A stretch of DNA of 10,735 nucleotides from Candidatus Heimdallarchaeota archaeon (GTDB lineage: Archaea; Asgardarchaeota; Heimdallarchaeia; Heimdallarchaeales; Heimdallarchaeaceae): the NCBI GenBank assembly GCA_030628305.1, contig DAOVRE010000028.1:1-10735 (forward strand). Direction: 5' to 3'. Below the pieces are notes generated by a model. The model saw nothing but the letters and a program-made list of their open reading frames with translations. It was not told where the DNA came from and made no database searches. Position numbers and translations under genes: made by a program. Below are positions 1 through 6,666 of the stretch, piece after piece. The number at the start of each line of letters is the position of its first letter. The stretch's first letter is position 1.

Positions 1-2
1 GT

Positions 3-30
3 TGAAAATAAAAGAAAAAGGGAAAGAAAC
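3..30 (-). terminator. U-rich terminator after the AAA+/winged-helix gene
   Basis: Read on the minus strand, this stretch is almost pure pyrimidine with several T runs (TTTCTTTCCC, then TTTTTCTTTTATTTTC). It starts about 75 bases after the TAA stop of the minus-strand gene ending at 106. Archaeal transcription commonly ends at such T-rich tracts without a strong hairpin. The rest of 1-105 holds no gene that I can support. Confidence 0.4.
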
Positions 31-105
31 TGCAATTCTTTGATTTGAACCTGGAATGAGTACGTCTGTTAAGAAAATTGCTGATTATTCTTTTATGATT
101 ACTTA

Positions 106-1338
106 TTAGATTAAATCAATAATATTTTCAAGCATGACATGTGTTTCTTTTTGTTCGAAACGAGTTATCAGATGAGTATCTGCAGCTGTTTTTAGCTCTT
201 CTCTTAAACGATAATGAGCTTTCCTGCTGACGGTTTTCTTAAGCAAGTACCGTTTCTCTTGCAACTGTTTAAGATGGTGAGACGCGGATGTCTTTTGTAT
301 ACCTAAATTGTTTACAATATCATCGTAAGTAATTCCATGATCATAGGCAATAGATTTCATGGATATGAGTGCTAAAATGAATGTTTGAGTATTATCATTT
401 AGAGTAACCAAATCGTAAAAATCTTTGTTCAAATTAATGCCTAGAAATGAAACAACATCATTAACGAGAGATTTCGAAGCAATATCTATGCCATTATAAT
501 AACAATCCTCACATACTCTAGAGCAGATTTTAATTGCATTTAATAAGCTTCCACTTGCATTATTAGCTATATTAGTTAGAGTCTCTATAGAAAATGGTTG
601 TTGTATCTGTTTATTCTTGGACAATTTTAAAACAAGAATCTCAAGTATCTCTTCCTCCGTCAATGAGTTGATTCTTTCACTAGGTACTATGTGGTTAATT
701 AGATCATAATTAGAATAAGCTAAACTATTTTTTAGCCGTGTCCATCCTGAATGGGAAAAAACAAATACAATTGACTTATTCTGGAAATCCCTTTCCATTG
801 CATAACGAAAATCTTCAAAAAATTCAACTAAATAATCTGCGTGGTCAATAATAATAAGCGATAGAGATTCTCCGCCAAAATCAGATTCACCAAGAATATT
901 TCTAAAATTTTGTATGGATTTGGCAATAGAATATTGTTGATCTGTAAATTCAACTAACTCTTTTGCATCGATAAAAGCTGTGTTTTGAAGTTTTTTGGAT
1001 GTCTTAATAATGTACCTGTGAGCAAGAGAAACTAAAGTGCTTATTCCCGATTGACTAGAACCAAATAAAACTCCATCCATTATTACTCCCTCTCCATTTA
1101 TCTGCTTTTTTTCTAAACTCTGTGTGAAACTATTGTGGACTTTGTTGATGTATCGAATTACTTGTTTGAAACGTGGTTCAATGAATATTTCAGATTCTAG
1201 GTCTGCTAGGGTTATGTCTAGAAATGGATTAGCTTCAAATCCAAAAGAAACAAACGGATCTTGAGGTGTATATGAAATGCTGTCACTTTCTTTGATTGCT
1301 TCTCGTGCCAGTCTTTCAAATTTATCCATTATTGCCAC
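106..1338 (-). CDS. ORC/Cdc6-like AAA+ protein with C-terminal winged helix and degenerate ATP site
   Basis: A 410-residue soluble protein. An N-terminal segment FGFEANPF (32-39) resembles the lead-in of archaeal ORC-like AAA+ ATPases. The P-loop position reads GSSQSGIST (93-101), with Ile99 where the Lys of GxxxxGK[ST] should be. The Walker B strand LIIIDHAD (161-168) has His166 in place of the catalytic Glu. The sensor-1 strand ends in Ser195 (usually Asn/Thr), and the sensor-2 region SGSLLNAIK lacks the usual Arg. Residues about 315-382 form a winged helix of ArsR/MarR type; TSASHHLKQLQEKRYL is recognition helix plus wing. I infer a DNA-binding regulator that binds nucleotide weakly or not at all. 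The first codon is GTG at 1338; an in-frame ATG at 1329 is equally possible, and neither has a Shine-Dalgarno. The gene is divergent from the permease gene, and the 9-bp repeat array lies between them, suggesting autoregulation and control of the exporter. A replication role like true Orc1/Cdc6 seems less likely given the lost ATP residues. Confidence 0.88.
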   Translation of the reverse strand: MAIMDKFERLAREAIKESDSISYTPQDPFVSFGFEANPFLDITLADLESEIFIEPRFKQVIRYINKVHNSFTQSLEKKQINGEGVIMDGVLFGSSQSGISTLVSLAHRYIIKTSKKLQNTAFIDAKELVEFTDQQYSIAKSIQNFRNILGESDFGGESLSLIIIDHADYLVEFFEDFRYAMERDFQNKSIVFVFSHSGWTRLKNSLAYSNYDLINHIVPSERINSLTEEEILEILVLKLSKNKQIQQPFSIETLTNIANNASGSLLNAIKICSRVCEDCYYNGIDIASKSLVNDVVSFLGINLNKDFYDLVTLNDNTQTFILALISMKSIAYDHGITYDDIVNNLGIQKTSASHHLKQLQEKRYLLKKTVSRKAHYRLREELKTAADTHLITRFEQKETHVMLENIIDLI

Positions 1339-1357
1339 AACAAATATTATCTAGACA

Positions 1358-1410
1358 ACATCTGAACTATTCGAATATTTGAACTTTTCGTATCATTCGA
1401 ATTATTCGAA
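1358..1410. repeat. 9-bp-phased TTCGAA-like direct repeats, candidate operator
   Basis: The gap between the divergent AAA+ and permease genes contains imperfect units ending in GAA or a close variant at 1366, 1375, 1383, 1392 (GTA), 1401 and 1410, that is at steps of 9, 8, 9, 9 and 9 bp. ATTCGAA occurs exactly three times (1369-1375, 1395-1401, 1404-1410). Each of these is part of the 8-bp palindrome ATTCGAAT, and the first extends to the 10-bp palindrome TATTCGAATA. The position in a shared divergent promoter region, beside a winged-helix protein gene, fits an operator array. The protein partner is inferred. Confidence 0.5.
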
Positions 1411-4400
1411 TTGTCAAACTTTCCGACAATAATAATTGATAGTGAAAAAATTCAAATTGTGAGCAAGAAATATAAGGGTCTGACTGGACAAAGAAAAAGG
1501 CTTATAGATGTCTGTAAGTTCCTTCGGATAATGAATGACAGTTCACCGAAAAGAGTTCACCATAATCCTCTATCTCAAAATCTTTTCATAATAACTCGAA
1601 CATATTTCAGTTTCATCACTTCTTCTTCAAAGAAGGAGGGAGAAGATCAAGTCAATATTTTCTGGAAAATTCTAAGTTTTGTTGTTCTCCCAATAGCAAT
1701 TTTCCTTCTTCCACTCTTTGATATCATTCTATTGATTTTCCTTCCTGGTTTACATCTATTCAAACCCTTATTTAAAGCAGGCTGGAAATACGGTTTTATT
1801 TCAGCAATTGGTGTTACTTTAGCTGTGGCTGTCATTACTCAATATGTGTTCTTCATTTATTCTTATCAATTTCAAGCTTTCAACTTATTTCTCGCAGACG
1901 AACCAAGAACATACATTCAAGTGCAAGTAGAATCAACATACATACAACAAAGTTTCAATCAATACAATAGTTTTGATAGAATTGCTGATATTGCATTAAA
2001 TTACATCAATATGTCAGATCGTATTCTGCAGAGAGATTTGTTCTTCAAGAGAGGCATGTTCACGCAAACGTTTGATCCAATTACGAATGAAACGATTTTG
2101 CCAAATATACCTTTGATTGGTACGGAAGGCAAATTAAGGACGTATCTCTCAAATAATATTGCTATAGGCAGAGCTCCTGAAAATCCTTATGAGATTTTAG
2201 CAGTTGTTTCTTACGATTATTATAATCATTCTTCTATCCGTGTAAATAGTTCAATGAATTTATACATCCCAATTTCACTTACAAAAGATGCTTCTCTACA
2301 TGTTCCTGATGCTTATACCACAGTAAATGTTTCAGGTATAGTGTTTTTAGATGAACTATCAGATTATAACGTTCTAGGATCTAATATTGGAATCCCCCTG
2401 GAATATATTTTAGAACTAAATGAACGGGCAGCAGCAGTAACATGGTGGATAGGGGGTGCTGAAATTCTTCAATCAGTTGTAATGACTTATGGTCTAGCTA
2501 CCATGAACGAGGACCTGTTTTATGATGTTAATGCAATTGATGCTTTTCATTTAGAGGATGAAATAAATACTATAAAATTGATTGGTGTGGAGCTAAAAGA
2601 ATGGTATTTACTACTTGCGGCCTACTCACAAGTTAGAATTAATTCTTTCTTAATTGATTTGTTGGAAAGCTTCCAGGACGAGTACAATCTGTATCAAACA
2701 TTTATGTATTCTTTCTTATCGCCGATTATTGCTTTAACCATCATTCTTACTGTTTATGCAGCTAATTTAGTAAGGAAGAAACGTGATCAACAGCTTACAA
2801 TTCTTACAGAAAGGGGGGCGAAACGGAGTGAAATAGGTTCATATTTAACTTTGGAATCCTTGATAATTGGAGGAGTATCTTTAGTCTTTGGTGTTATGGT
2901 GGGTCTTCCCATTTCTGCTCTTCTTACAAGAAGCTCAGGCTTTTTATCATTTTCAAATACAACTATTCCACTTCAAATTGACTTATCTTCAGTATATGTA
3001 GCTCTTATTGGTAGTGCAGGAGCGATATTATTAATTCAGATTGTAAACACGATTACACTTCTAAAAAAGAGAAGTATTGAAGATTATGGAAAAGTTGAGA
3101 AATCTCTTCCTAAATACTACAAATATTTTGTAGATCTAATATTTATTGTATTTGGCGTTGTATTATGGATTATTTACAAAATGCCAAGTTTAACAGCCTA
3201 TCAAGATTTGACTGCTAGATATGTAGGTATACCTGCAACAATTCTAGTGATGTTTGGTTCAATACTCTTCATGCAGCGGTTACTTCCCCTATTCTCTAAA
3301 GCTTTTGTGAAAATAAGTACCACATTAAAAGCCGACATCGTCTCCCTAAGTGTAAGAGAAATCTCGCGATACCAGAAAAGTTTTGTTAGATCGTCAATGA
3401 TTTTGACTCTGTCTTTCTCCTTAGTAGTTAGTTCAATTGTAATCCCATATACCTATCAAAACTATAACTCAGAAGGAGCATATTACGATTTAGGTGCAGA
3501 TATAGTCATCCGTGGATTTCCAATTGATAATACATATCTGAAAGGTGAAGTTGATGCTCTTCCTGAAGTTGACTCATCAACTATTGTGCGATTTGTTAAT
3601 CTTAGAGATGTTCAAGGAGATCTTTCTATTACGTATTCTGTCCTAGCGATAAATGTAACGGAATATGTACAAACGGCATATTTCAGAGATGATTTTGCTA
3701 ATAAACCTTTATCAGATTTAATTGCTCAATTGGATAACCCTCTCAAGGTTCTTGTGCAAAAGGATGAACTTGGAGTATTAAATCAAAATATTGGAGATGA
3801 AATTAGTATCACATATAGGGCTTATAATGAGAGTATGCGAGAAATAATCGGTTCTCCCTTTTTCTATGAGAATATGTCTGTTTCAGTTGTAGATGAATAT
3901 AATTATTGGCCAGTACTTGTTAAAGAACTAAGTTTGGGTAATGTCAGGTCAATCTTCTATCATTTTGTTGCAAGTATCGAGTTTATGGATTATATTCAGA
4001 TAGCTCCATTTGATGCGATTGATTACCTGTTCATTAAAGGTAATTCAAGTTATGAACTTGCTGACGTTACTGAAAGAGTTCTTTCACTTACTGGTGGAAT
4101 TGTAACAAATGTAGAAGATGAAATATTTGTCAAAGAAGATAGTCCTCGTTCTTCTATTCTCTTTTCAGCAATCAATTCTACATTAATCATGTCATTTGCA
4201 ATAAATGCCATCATTCTTGCTTTGTTTGCATCTATTCAATTAATTGACAAAGCTAGAGAAATAGCAACGATGAAAGCTATTGGTATTTCCACAAAACAGC
4301 TGCTCAAATACTACTTGGCAGTATATTTTGCTCTTCTATTATTTACTACAATTTGTGGTTTAGTAGTAGGTTATATAACATCGACAATGCTCATGGGGGT

Positions 4401-4566
4401 ATTAGCAACTAATCGAACAGTACCTCCATATTCGATGGGATTCCCAATTGTACAGCTCTTGATATCAATGAGTGCTCTACTACTTTCCGCATTTATTGGG
4501 GCCACTGTTCCAACATTTAGTTCTTCCAAGGAGGAAATTGGAACGGAGTTGAGGCAATCAGCATAG
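1411..4566 (+). CDS. FtsX/MacB-type ABC transporter permease, duplicated (double FtsX) form
   Basis: A 1051-residue membrane protein, the permease of the ABC system completed by the next gene. It holds two FtsX-type halves. Half one has a helix at 127-150, an extracytoplasmic domain at about 151-429, then helices at 430-454, 483-505 and 526-549. A linker helix pair follows (571-588, 604-622). Half two has a helix at 660-680, an external domain at about 681-921, then helices at 922-945, 967-990 and 1012-1034. The cytoplasmic coupling segments TERGAKRSEI (466-475) and MKAIGISTKQLL (954-965) match the RxxGa-type motif by which FtsX/MacB/LolCE permeases contact the ATPase. A further hydrophobic hairpin at 86-114 follows a basic N-terminus of about 80 residues. 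Known relatives export lipoproteins, lipids or peptides, or transmit ATP-driven motion to external enzymes; the substrate cannot be told. The start is uncertain: TTG at 1411 is the first usable codon after an in-frame stop at 1363-1365, GTG 1459 is an alternative, and the first ATG is only at 1531. None has a Shine-Dalgarno. Confidence 0.93.
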   Translation: MSNFPTIIIDSEKIQIVSKKYKGLTGQRKRLIDVCKFLRIMNDSSPKRVHHNPLSQNLFIITRTYFSFITSSSKKEGEDQVNIFWKILSFVVLPIAIFLLPLFDIILLIFLPGLHLFKPLFKAGWKYGFISAIGVTLAVAVITQYVFFIYSYQFQAFNLFLADEPRTYIQVQVESTYIQQSFNQYNSFDRIADIALNYINMSDRILQRDLFFKRGMFTQTFDPITNETILPNIPLIGTEGKLRTYLSNNIAIGRAPENPYEILAVVSYDYYNHSSIRVNSSMNLYIPISLTKDASLHVPDAYTTVNVSGIVFLDELSDYNVLGSNIGIPLEYILELNERAAAVTWWIGGAEILQSVVMTYGLATMNEDLFYDVNAIDAFHLEDEINTIKLIGVELKEWYLLLAAYSQVRINSFLIDLLESFQDEYNLYQTFMYSFLSPIIALTIILTVYAANLVRKKRDQQLTILTERGAKRSEIGSYLTLESLIIGGVSLVFGVMVGLPISALLTRSSGFLSFSNTTIPLQIDLSSVYVALIGSAGAILLIQIVNTITLLKKRSIEDYGKVEKSLPKYYKYFVDLIFIVFGVVLWIIYKMPSLTAYQDLTARYVGIPATILVMFGSILFMQRLLPLFSKAFVKISTTLKADIVSLSVREISRYQKSFVRSSMILTLSFSLVVSSIVIPYTYQNYNSEGAYYDLGADIVIRGFPIDNTYLKGEVDALPEVDSSTIVRFVNLRDVQGDLSITYSVLAINVTEYVQTAYFRDDFANKPLSDLIAQLDNPLKVLVQKDELGVLNQNIGDEISITYRAYNESMREIIGSPFFYENMSVSVVDEYNYWPVLVKELSLGNVRSIFYHFVASIEFMDYIQIAPFDAIDYLFIKGNSSYELADVTERVLSLTGGIVTNVEDEIFVKEDSPRSSILFSAINSTLIMSFAINAIILALFASIQLIDKAREIATMKAIGISTKQLLKYYLAVYFALLLFTTICGLVVGYITSTMLMGVLATNRTVPPYSMGFPIVQLLISMSALLLSAFIGATVPTFSSSKEEIGTELRQSA

Positions 4567-4570
4567 GTGA
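4565..4570 (+). promoter_or_regulatory. Shine-Dalgarno of the ABC ATPase gene
   Basis: AGGTGA overlaps the permease stop codon and lies 4 bases before the ATG at 4575. This fixes the ATPase start and indicates translational coupling within one mRNA. Confidence 0.6.
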
Positions 4571-4574
4571 TAAT

Positions 4575-5456
4575 ATGTCGTTCATAGAAATACGAGACTT
4601 AATTAAGATTTACAGACCAAAAGAATCAAATCTGAGAGTTCCAGCTTTAAGAGGAGTAGAACTTAATATTGAACAAGGTGAATTTATCTCCATAATAGGT
4701 CCTAGTGGAAGTGGTAAAACAACACTTCTGTTGATGCTAGCAGGTATGGCTGAACCTTCTGCGGGATACTTAAGAGTAGGTGATTTTAGATTAGATCAAT
4801 ATACTGAGGCTGACAGAAGTCATTACAGACGATTCAGCGTTGGTACTTTGTGGCAAATTCCTAATAGAAACCTAATTTGGGAAATTTCTGCTCTAGAGAA
4901 TGTTGAAATTCCACTGCGTCTTCTAGGAACTCCAAGAGAACAGAGAATAAAGGAAGCCAAAGAGATGCTTGCTGAGGTTGGAATGGATCATAGAATGAAC
5001 CATAAACCCAAACAGCTTTCCGGTGGTGAAGTCCAAAGAGTGGGTCTTGCCTGTGCATTAGCACACAAACCTTTACTACTTCTAGCTGATGAGCCTACAG
5101 GTGAGTTAGACTCAAAAACAGCTGGAGAGTTACTTCGCTATTTTAAGCATCTTAATGATACGCGAGGAATCACTGCTATAATGGTTACGCATGATTTTGA
5201 TGTAGCTAAGGCGACTGATAGGTTGATTCAGATTGTCGATGGTCGTATATCCGGATACTCTCCTACAGCTGATCTAAAAACTATTAGCGACATGCATCAA
5301 GTATACCTTGACCGTTATGGAGGGCTTCAGCTTCCAAGGCATATAATTGATAAATTAGAAGTCCAACAAAAAATCGCTATCACAGAAGAGAATGGAAAGA
5401 TAATTCTATCGCAAAATGGTGATTTTGTTCCTTCAAAAAAAGTGAAAAAGGATTAA
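4575..5456 (+). CDS. ABC transporter ATP-binding protein (LolD/MacB/FtsE class) with AbrB-like C-terminal tail
   Basis: A 293-residue ATPase driving the permease encoded 8 bp upstream. All nucleotide-binding motifs are intact: Walker A GPSGSGKTT (42-50), Q-loop Gln94, signature LSGGE (148-152), Walker B LLLLADEPTG (167-176, catalytic Glu173), D-loop GELDSKT and switch His206 in MVTHD. Order and wording match the LolD/MacB/FtsE class, usually about 220-240 residues. The extra 55-60 residues carry DRYGGLQLPRHIIDKLEV (246-263) followed by a strand pattern around ENGKIIL. This resembles the swapped-hairpin AbrB/MazE motif (LPxxIxxxLxI...dGxIxL), and a similar tail occurs on some other ABC ATPases. 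The last residues are Lys-rich. The protein should sit on the cytoplasmic face, dimerising under the double permease. Start ATG is supported by a good Shine-Dalgarno. The downstream membrane genes run the same way and may share the transcript. Confidence 0.96.
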   Translation: MSFIEIRDLIKIYRPKESNLRVPALRGVELNIEQGEFISIIGPSGSGKTTLLLMLAGMAEPSAGYLRVGDFRLDQYTEADRSHYRRFSVGTLWQIPNRNLIWEISALENVEIPLRLLGTPREQRIKEAKEMLAEVGMDHRMNHKPKQLSGGEVQRVGLACALAHKPLLLLADEPTGELDSKTAGELLRYFKHLNDTRGITAIMVTHDFDVAKATDRLIQIVDGRISGYSPTADLKTISDMHQVYLDRYGGLQLPRHIIDKLEVQQKIAITEENGKIILSQNGDFVPSKKVKKD

Positions 5457-5477
5457 TCCATATAATTTTGGAAATCG

Positions 5478-5486
5478 AAATATATA
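5478..5486 (+). promoter_or_regulatory. Possible TATA box before the small membrane protein genes
   Basis: AAATATATA in the 64-bp gap after the ATPase gene. Its centre is about 38 bases before the GTG at 5521, so initiation 25-27 bases downstream would leave a leader of about 12 bases without a Shine-Dalgarno. In an A+T-rich gap this can arise by chance. The two genes may instead be read from the exporter transcript. Confidence 0.25.
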
Positions 5487-5520
5487 ACAACATGATTGAA
5501 AATATAGAGTTTAGATTGAA

Positions 5521-5823
5521 GTGAAAAGACCAATTGCAGAAGGAAAGTCTCCTCCAGAAATAGTGAAACCTCCTGAAACTAAACAAAAACCAGACAAATT
5601 GTTCAATTTAATCATTTTAAAAATGATGGCTGCACTAGCTTTCAGTGTAGCATTACTAGTTGGAGGAGTAACTTTACTTGTCTATTCATTGAATCCTTAT
5701 GCTGCTGTAATTATAGGTTTTGAGGAAGAAATAATATCCGTATGGTCCTTTTTGGGTATTCATTTGACTCTCCTATTGTTTTACTACGCCGTTGCCCTTT
5801 TCAAATATATTGTAAGTGATTAA
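5521..5823 (+). CDS. Small two-helix membrane protein, unknown function
   Basis: A 100-residue protein of no family I recognise. About 35 N-terminal residues are Pro/Lys-rich (KSPPEIVKPPETKQKP) and probably cytoplasmic. Two membrane helices follow at about 38-57 and 73-95, joined by a short loop with an acidic EEE patch (68-70) that should face outside; the C-terminus ends inside. The start is GTG at 5521, preceded in frame by a TAG stop at 5512. The first in-frame ATG pair (residues 35-36) would remove the whole soluble tail, so GTG is preferred, though it lacks a Shine-Dalgarno. The stop is 2 bp before the next ATG, so the pair is almost certainly co-translated. Its place after the permease and ATPase suggests an accessory subunit of the exporter; this is inference from context only. 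Confidence 0.8.
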   Translation: MKRPIAEGKSPPEIVKPPETKQKPDKLFNLIILKMMAALAFSVALLVGGVTLLVYSLNPYAAVIIGFEEEIISVWSFLGIHLTLLLFYYAVALFKYIVSD

Positions 5824-5825
5824 TA

Positions 5826-6590
5826 ATGAAATTACAACTGGAGAAACTTAAATTAAGAAAAAAGGACAAAAAGAAAATAGATTATTTTAGTTTATCAAAT
5901 AAAGAAAAAATCAAATTAATTGCAATTTTCTGCTTAAAGTGGGGATTAATTATCTTAATTCCAAGTTTCCTAGTTTGGGTTCTTCTACTTGTATTTACAC
6001 CATATTTGGGCTCATTTTTCTTCGAATATATATTGCAAATTATCCCTGCTGTGCTGTTGATATTAGGAGGTTGCATGGGTGGGTTAAGTAGATATAATAT
6101 TCCACCGAAAATGAGAATAGTAGAACCAGATGATCAAGCAGTAACACCTGCTGATTTTCAAATAAGGGTAAAATACGATCCAACAGATATAGACCCCACC
6201 TCAATTAGAATTGTAATAAATGAGAAGGAACTTCAGGGGAAACATGATGAAACTGCTAATCAGCTCATCGTTCCCAAAATTTTCAAGTCTCCACCTAAAA
6301 AAGCTGTTACAATGCTTATAGAAGTTTCAGCAATTAGGAAAAATGGTAAGGAAGTTACAGATAAAATACGCATTATTTGTGACCCAGAATCTGATGAAGA
6401 AGACTATATTGAATATTGGGAATTTAAGAGAGAAGATGATACTTATTGGGGTAAAGAAATGAAAGCAGCTACTAGTCATGCAAGAAGAAGCTTCGTTTCA
6501 TTACAATTAATAACTCTTGCAATAGTTCTTTTAGCAGTTAATGCATTAGTAACTCAAATTATCTTGATGATAACAGGAACTCCTTTTTAA
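5826..6590 (+). CDS. Three-helix membrane protein with Ig-like domain, unknown function
   Basis: A 254-residue protein, not matched to a named family. A very basic N-terminus (KLRKKDKKK) is followed by helices at 37-59 and 66-86. A beta-rich segment at about 97-187 has the look of an Ig/FN3-like sandwich: MRIVEPDD, VTPADFQIRVKY, DPTSIRIVINEKEL, then a VTMLIEVSAIRKNGKEV strand pair. An acidic stretch follows (188-208, with SDEED), then a last helix at 223-247 preceded by ARR. The positive-inside rule places both the N-terminus and the Ig-like domain in the cytoplasm, which is unusual for this fold. The ATG lies 2 bp after the stop of the small two-helix gene, so the two likely form a complex. 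The neighbourhood suggests a link to the FtsX-type exporter. The coding call is firm; the function is open. Confidence 0.85.
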   Translation: MKLQLEKLKLRKKDKKKIDYFSLSNKEKIKLIAIFCLKWGLIILIPSFLVWVLLLVFTPYLGSFFFEYILQIIPAVLLILGGCMGGLSRYNIPPKMRIVEPDDQAVTPADFQIRVKYDPTDIDPTSIRIVINEKELQGKHDETANQLIVPKIFKSPPKKAVTMLIEVSAIRKNGKEVTDKIRIICDPESDEEDYIEYWEFKREDDTYWGKEMKAATSHARRSFVSLQLITLAIVLLAVNALVTQIILMITGTPF

Positions 6591-6619
6591 TAGTTTCATG
6601 AATTGCTAGTTTGTCAACA

Positions 6620-6628
6620 TTTTTATTA
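6620..6628 (+). promoter_or_regulatory. Possible TATA box of the metalloprotease gene
   Basis: TTTTTATTA in the 76-bp gap before the protease. Initiation 25-27 bases downstream would give a leader of about 18-20 bases that just contains the GAGGT Shine-Dalgarno at 6655-6659. The geometry is sensible, but the motif is weak in A+T-rich DNA. The protease could also be read through from upstream. Confidence 0.3.
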
Positions 6629-6654
6629 GTACATAATCTAAATATTCTAAGAAC

Positions 6655-6659
6655 GAGGT
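6655..6659 (+). promoter_or_regulatory. Shine-Dalgarno of the metalloprotease gene
   Basis: GAGGT is 7 bases before ATG 6667 and only 4 bases before the in-frame TTG at 6664. The spacing and the stronger codon favour the ATG, so the protein is most likely 735 residues. Confidence 0.6.
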
Positions 6660-6666
6660 CTAGTTG

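Noticed and set aside
37..60. Minus-strand GGTTCAAATC, like a tRNA T-loop
   Set aside because: The bases flanking TTCAAAT do not form the 5-bp T stem, no acceptor or D arm can be drawn at the right distance, and there is no CCA or anticodon arm. It is not a tRNA.
106..1410. Replication origin with an orc1/cdc6 gene and origin boxes
   Set aside because: The AAA+ motifs needed by Orc1/Cdc6 are lost, the repeats do not resemble the longer origin recognition boxes, and no long A+T-rich unwinding region stands out.
4861..5064. Minus-strand open frames inside the ABC ATPase and other large genes
   Set aside because: They lie wholly within strongly coding plus-strand genes with intact family motifs and have no recognisable product; they are antisense shadows.
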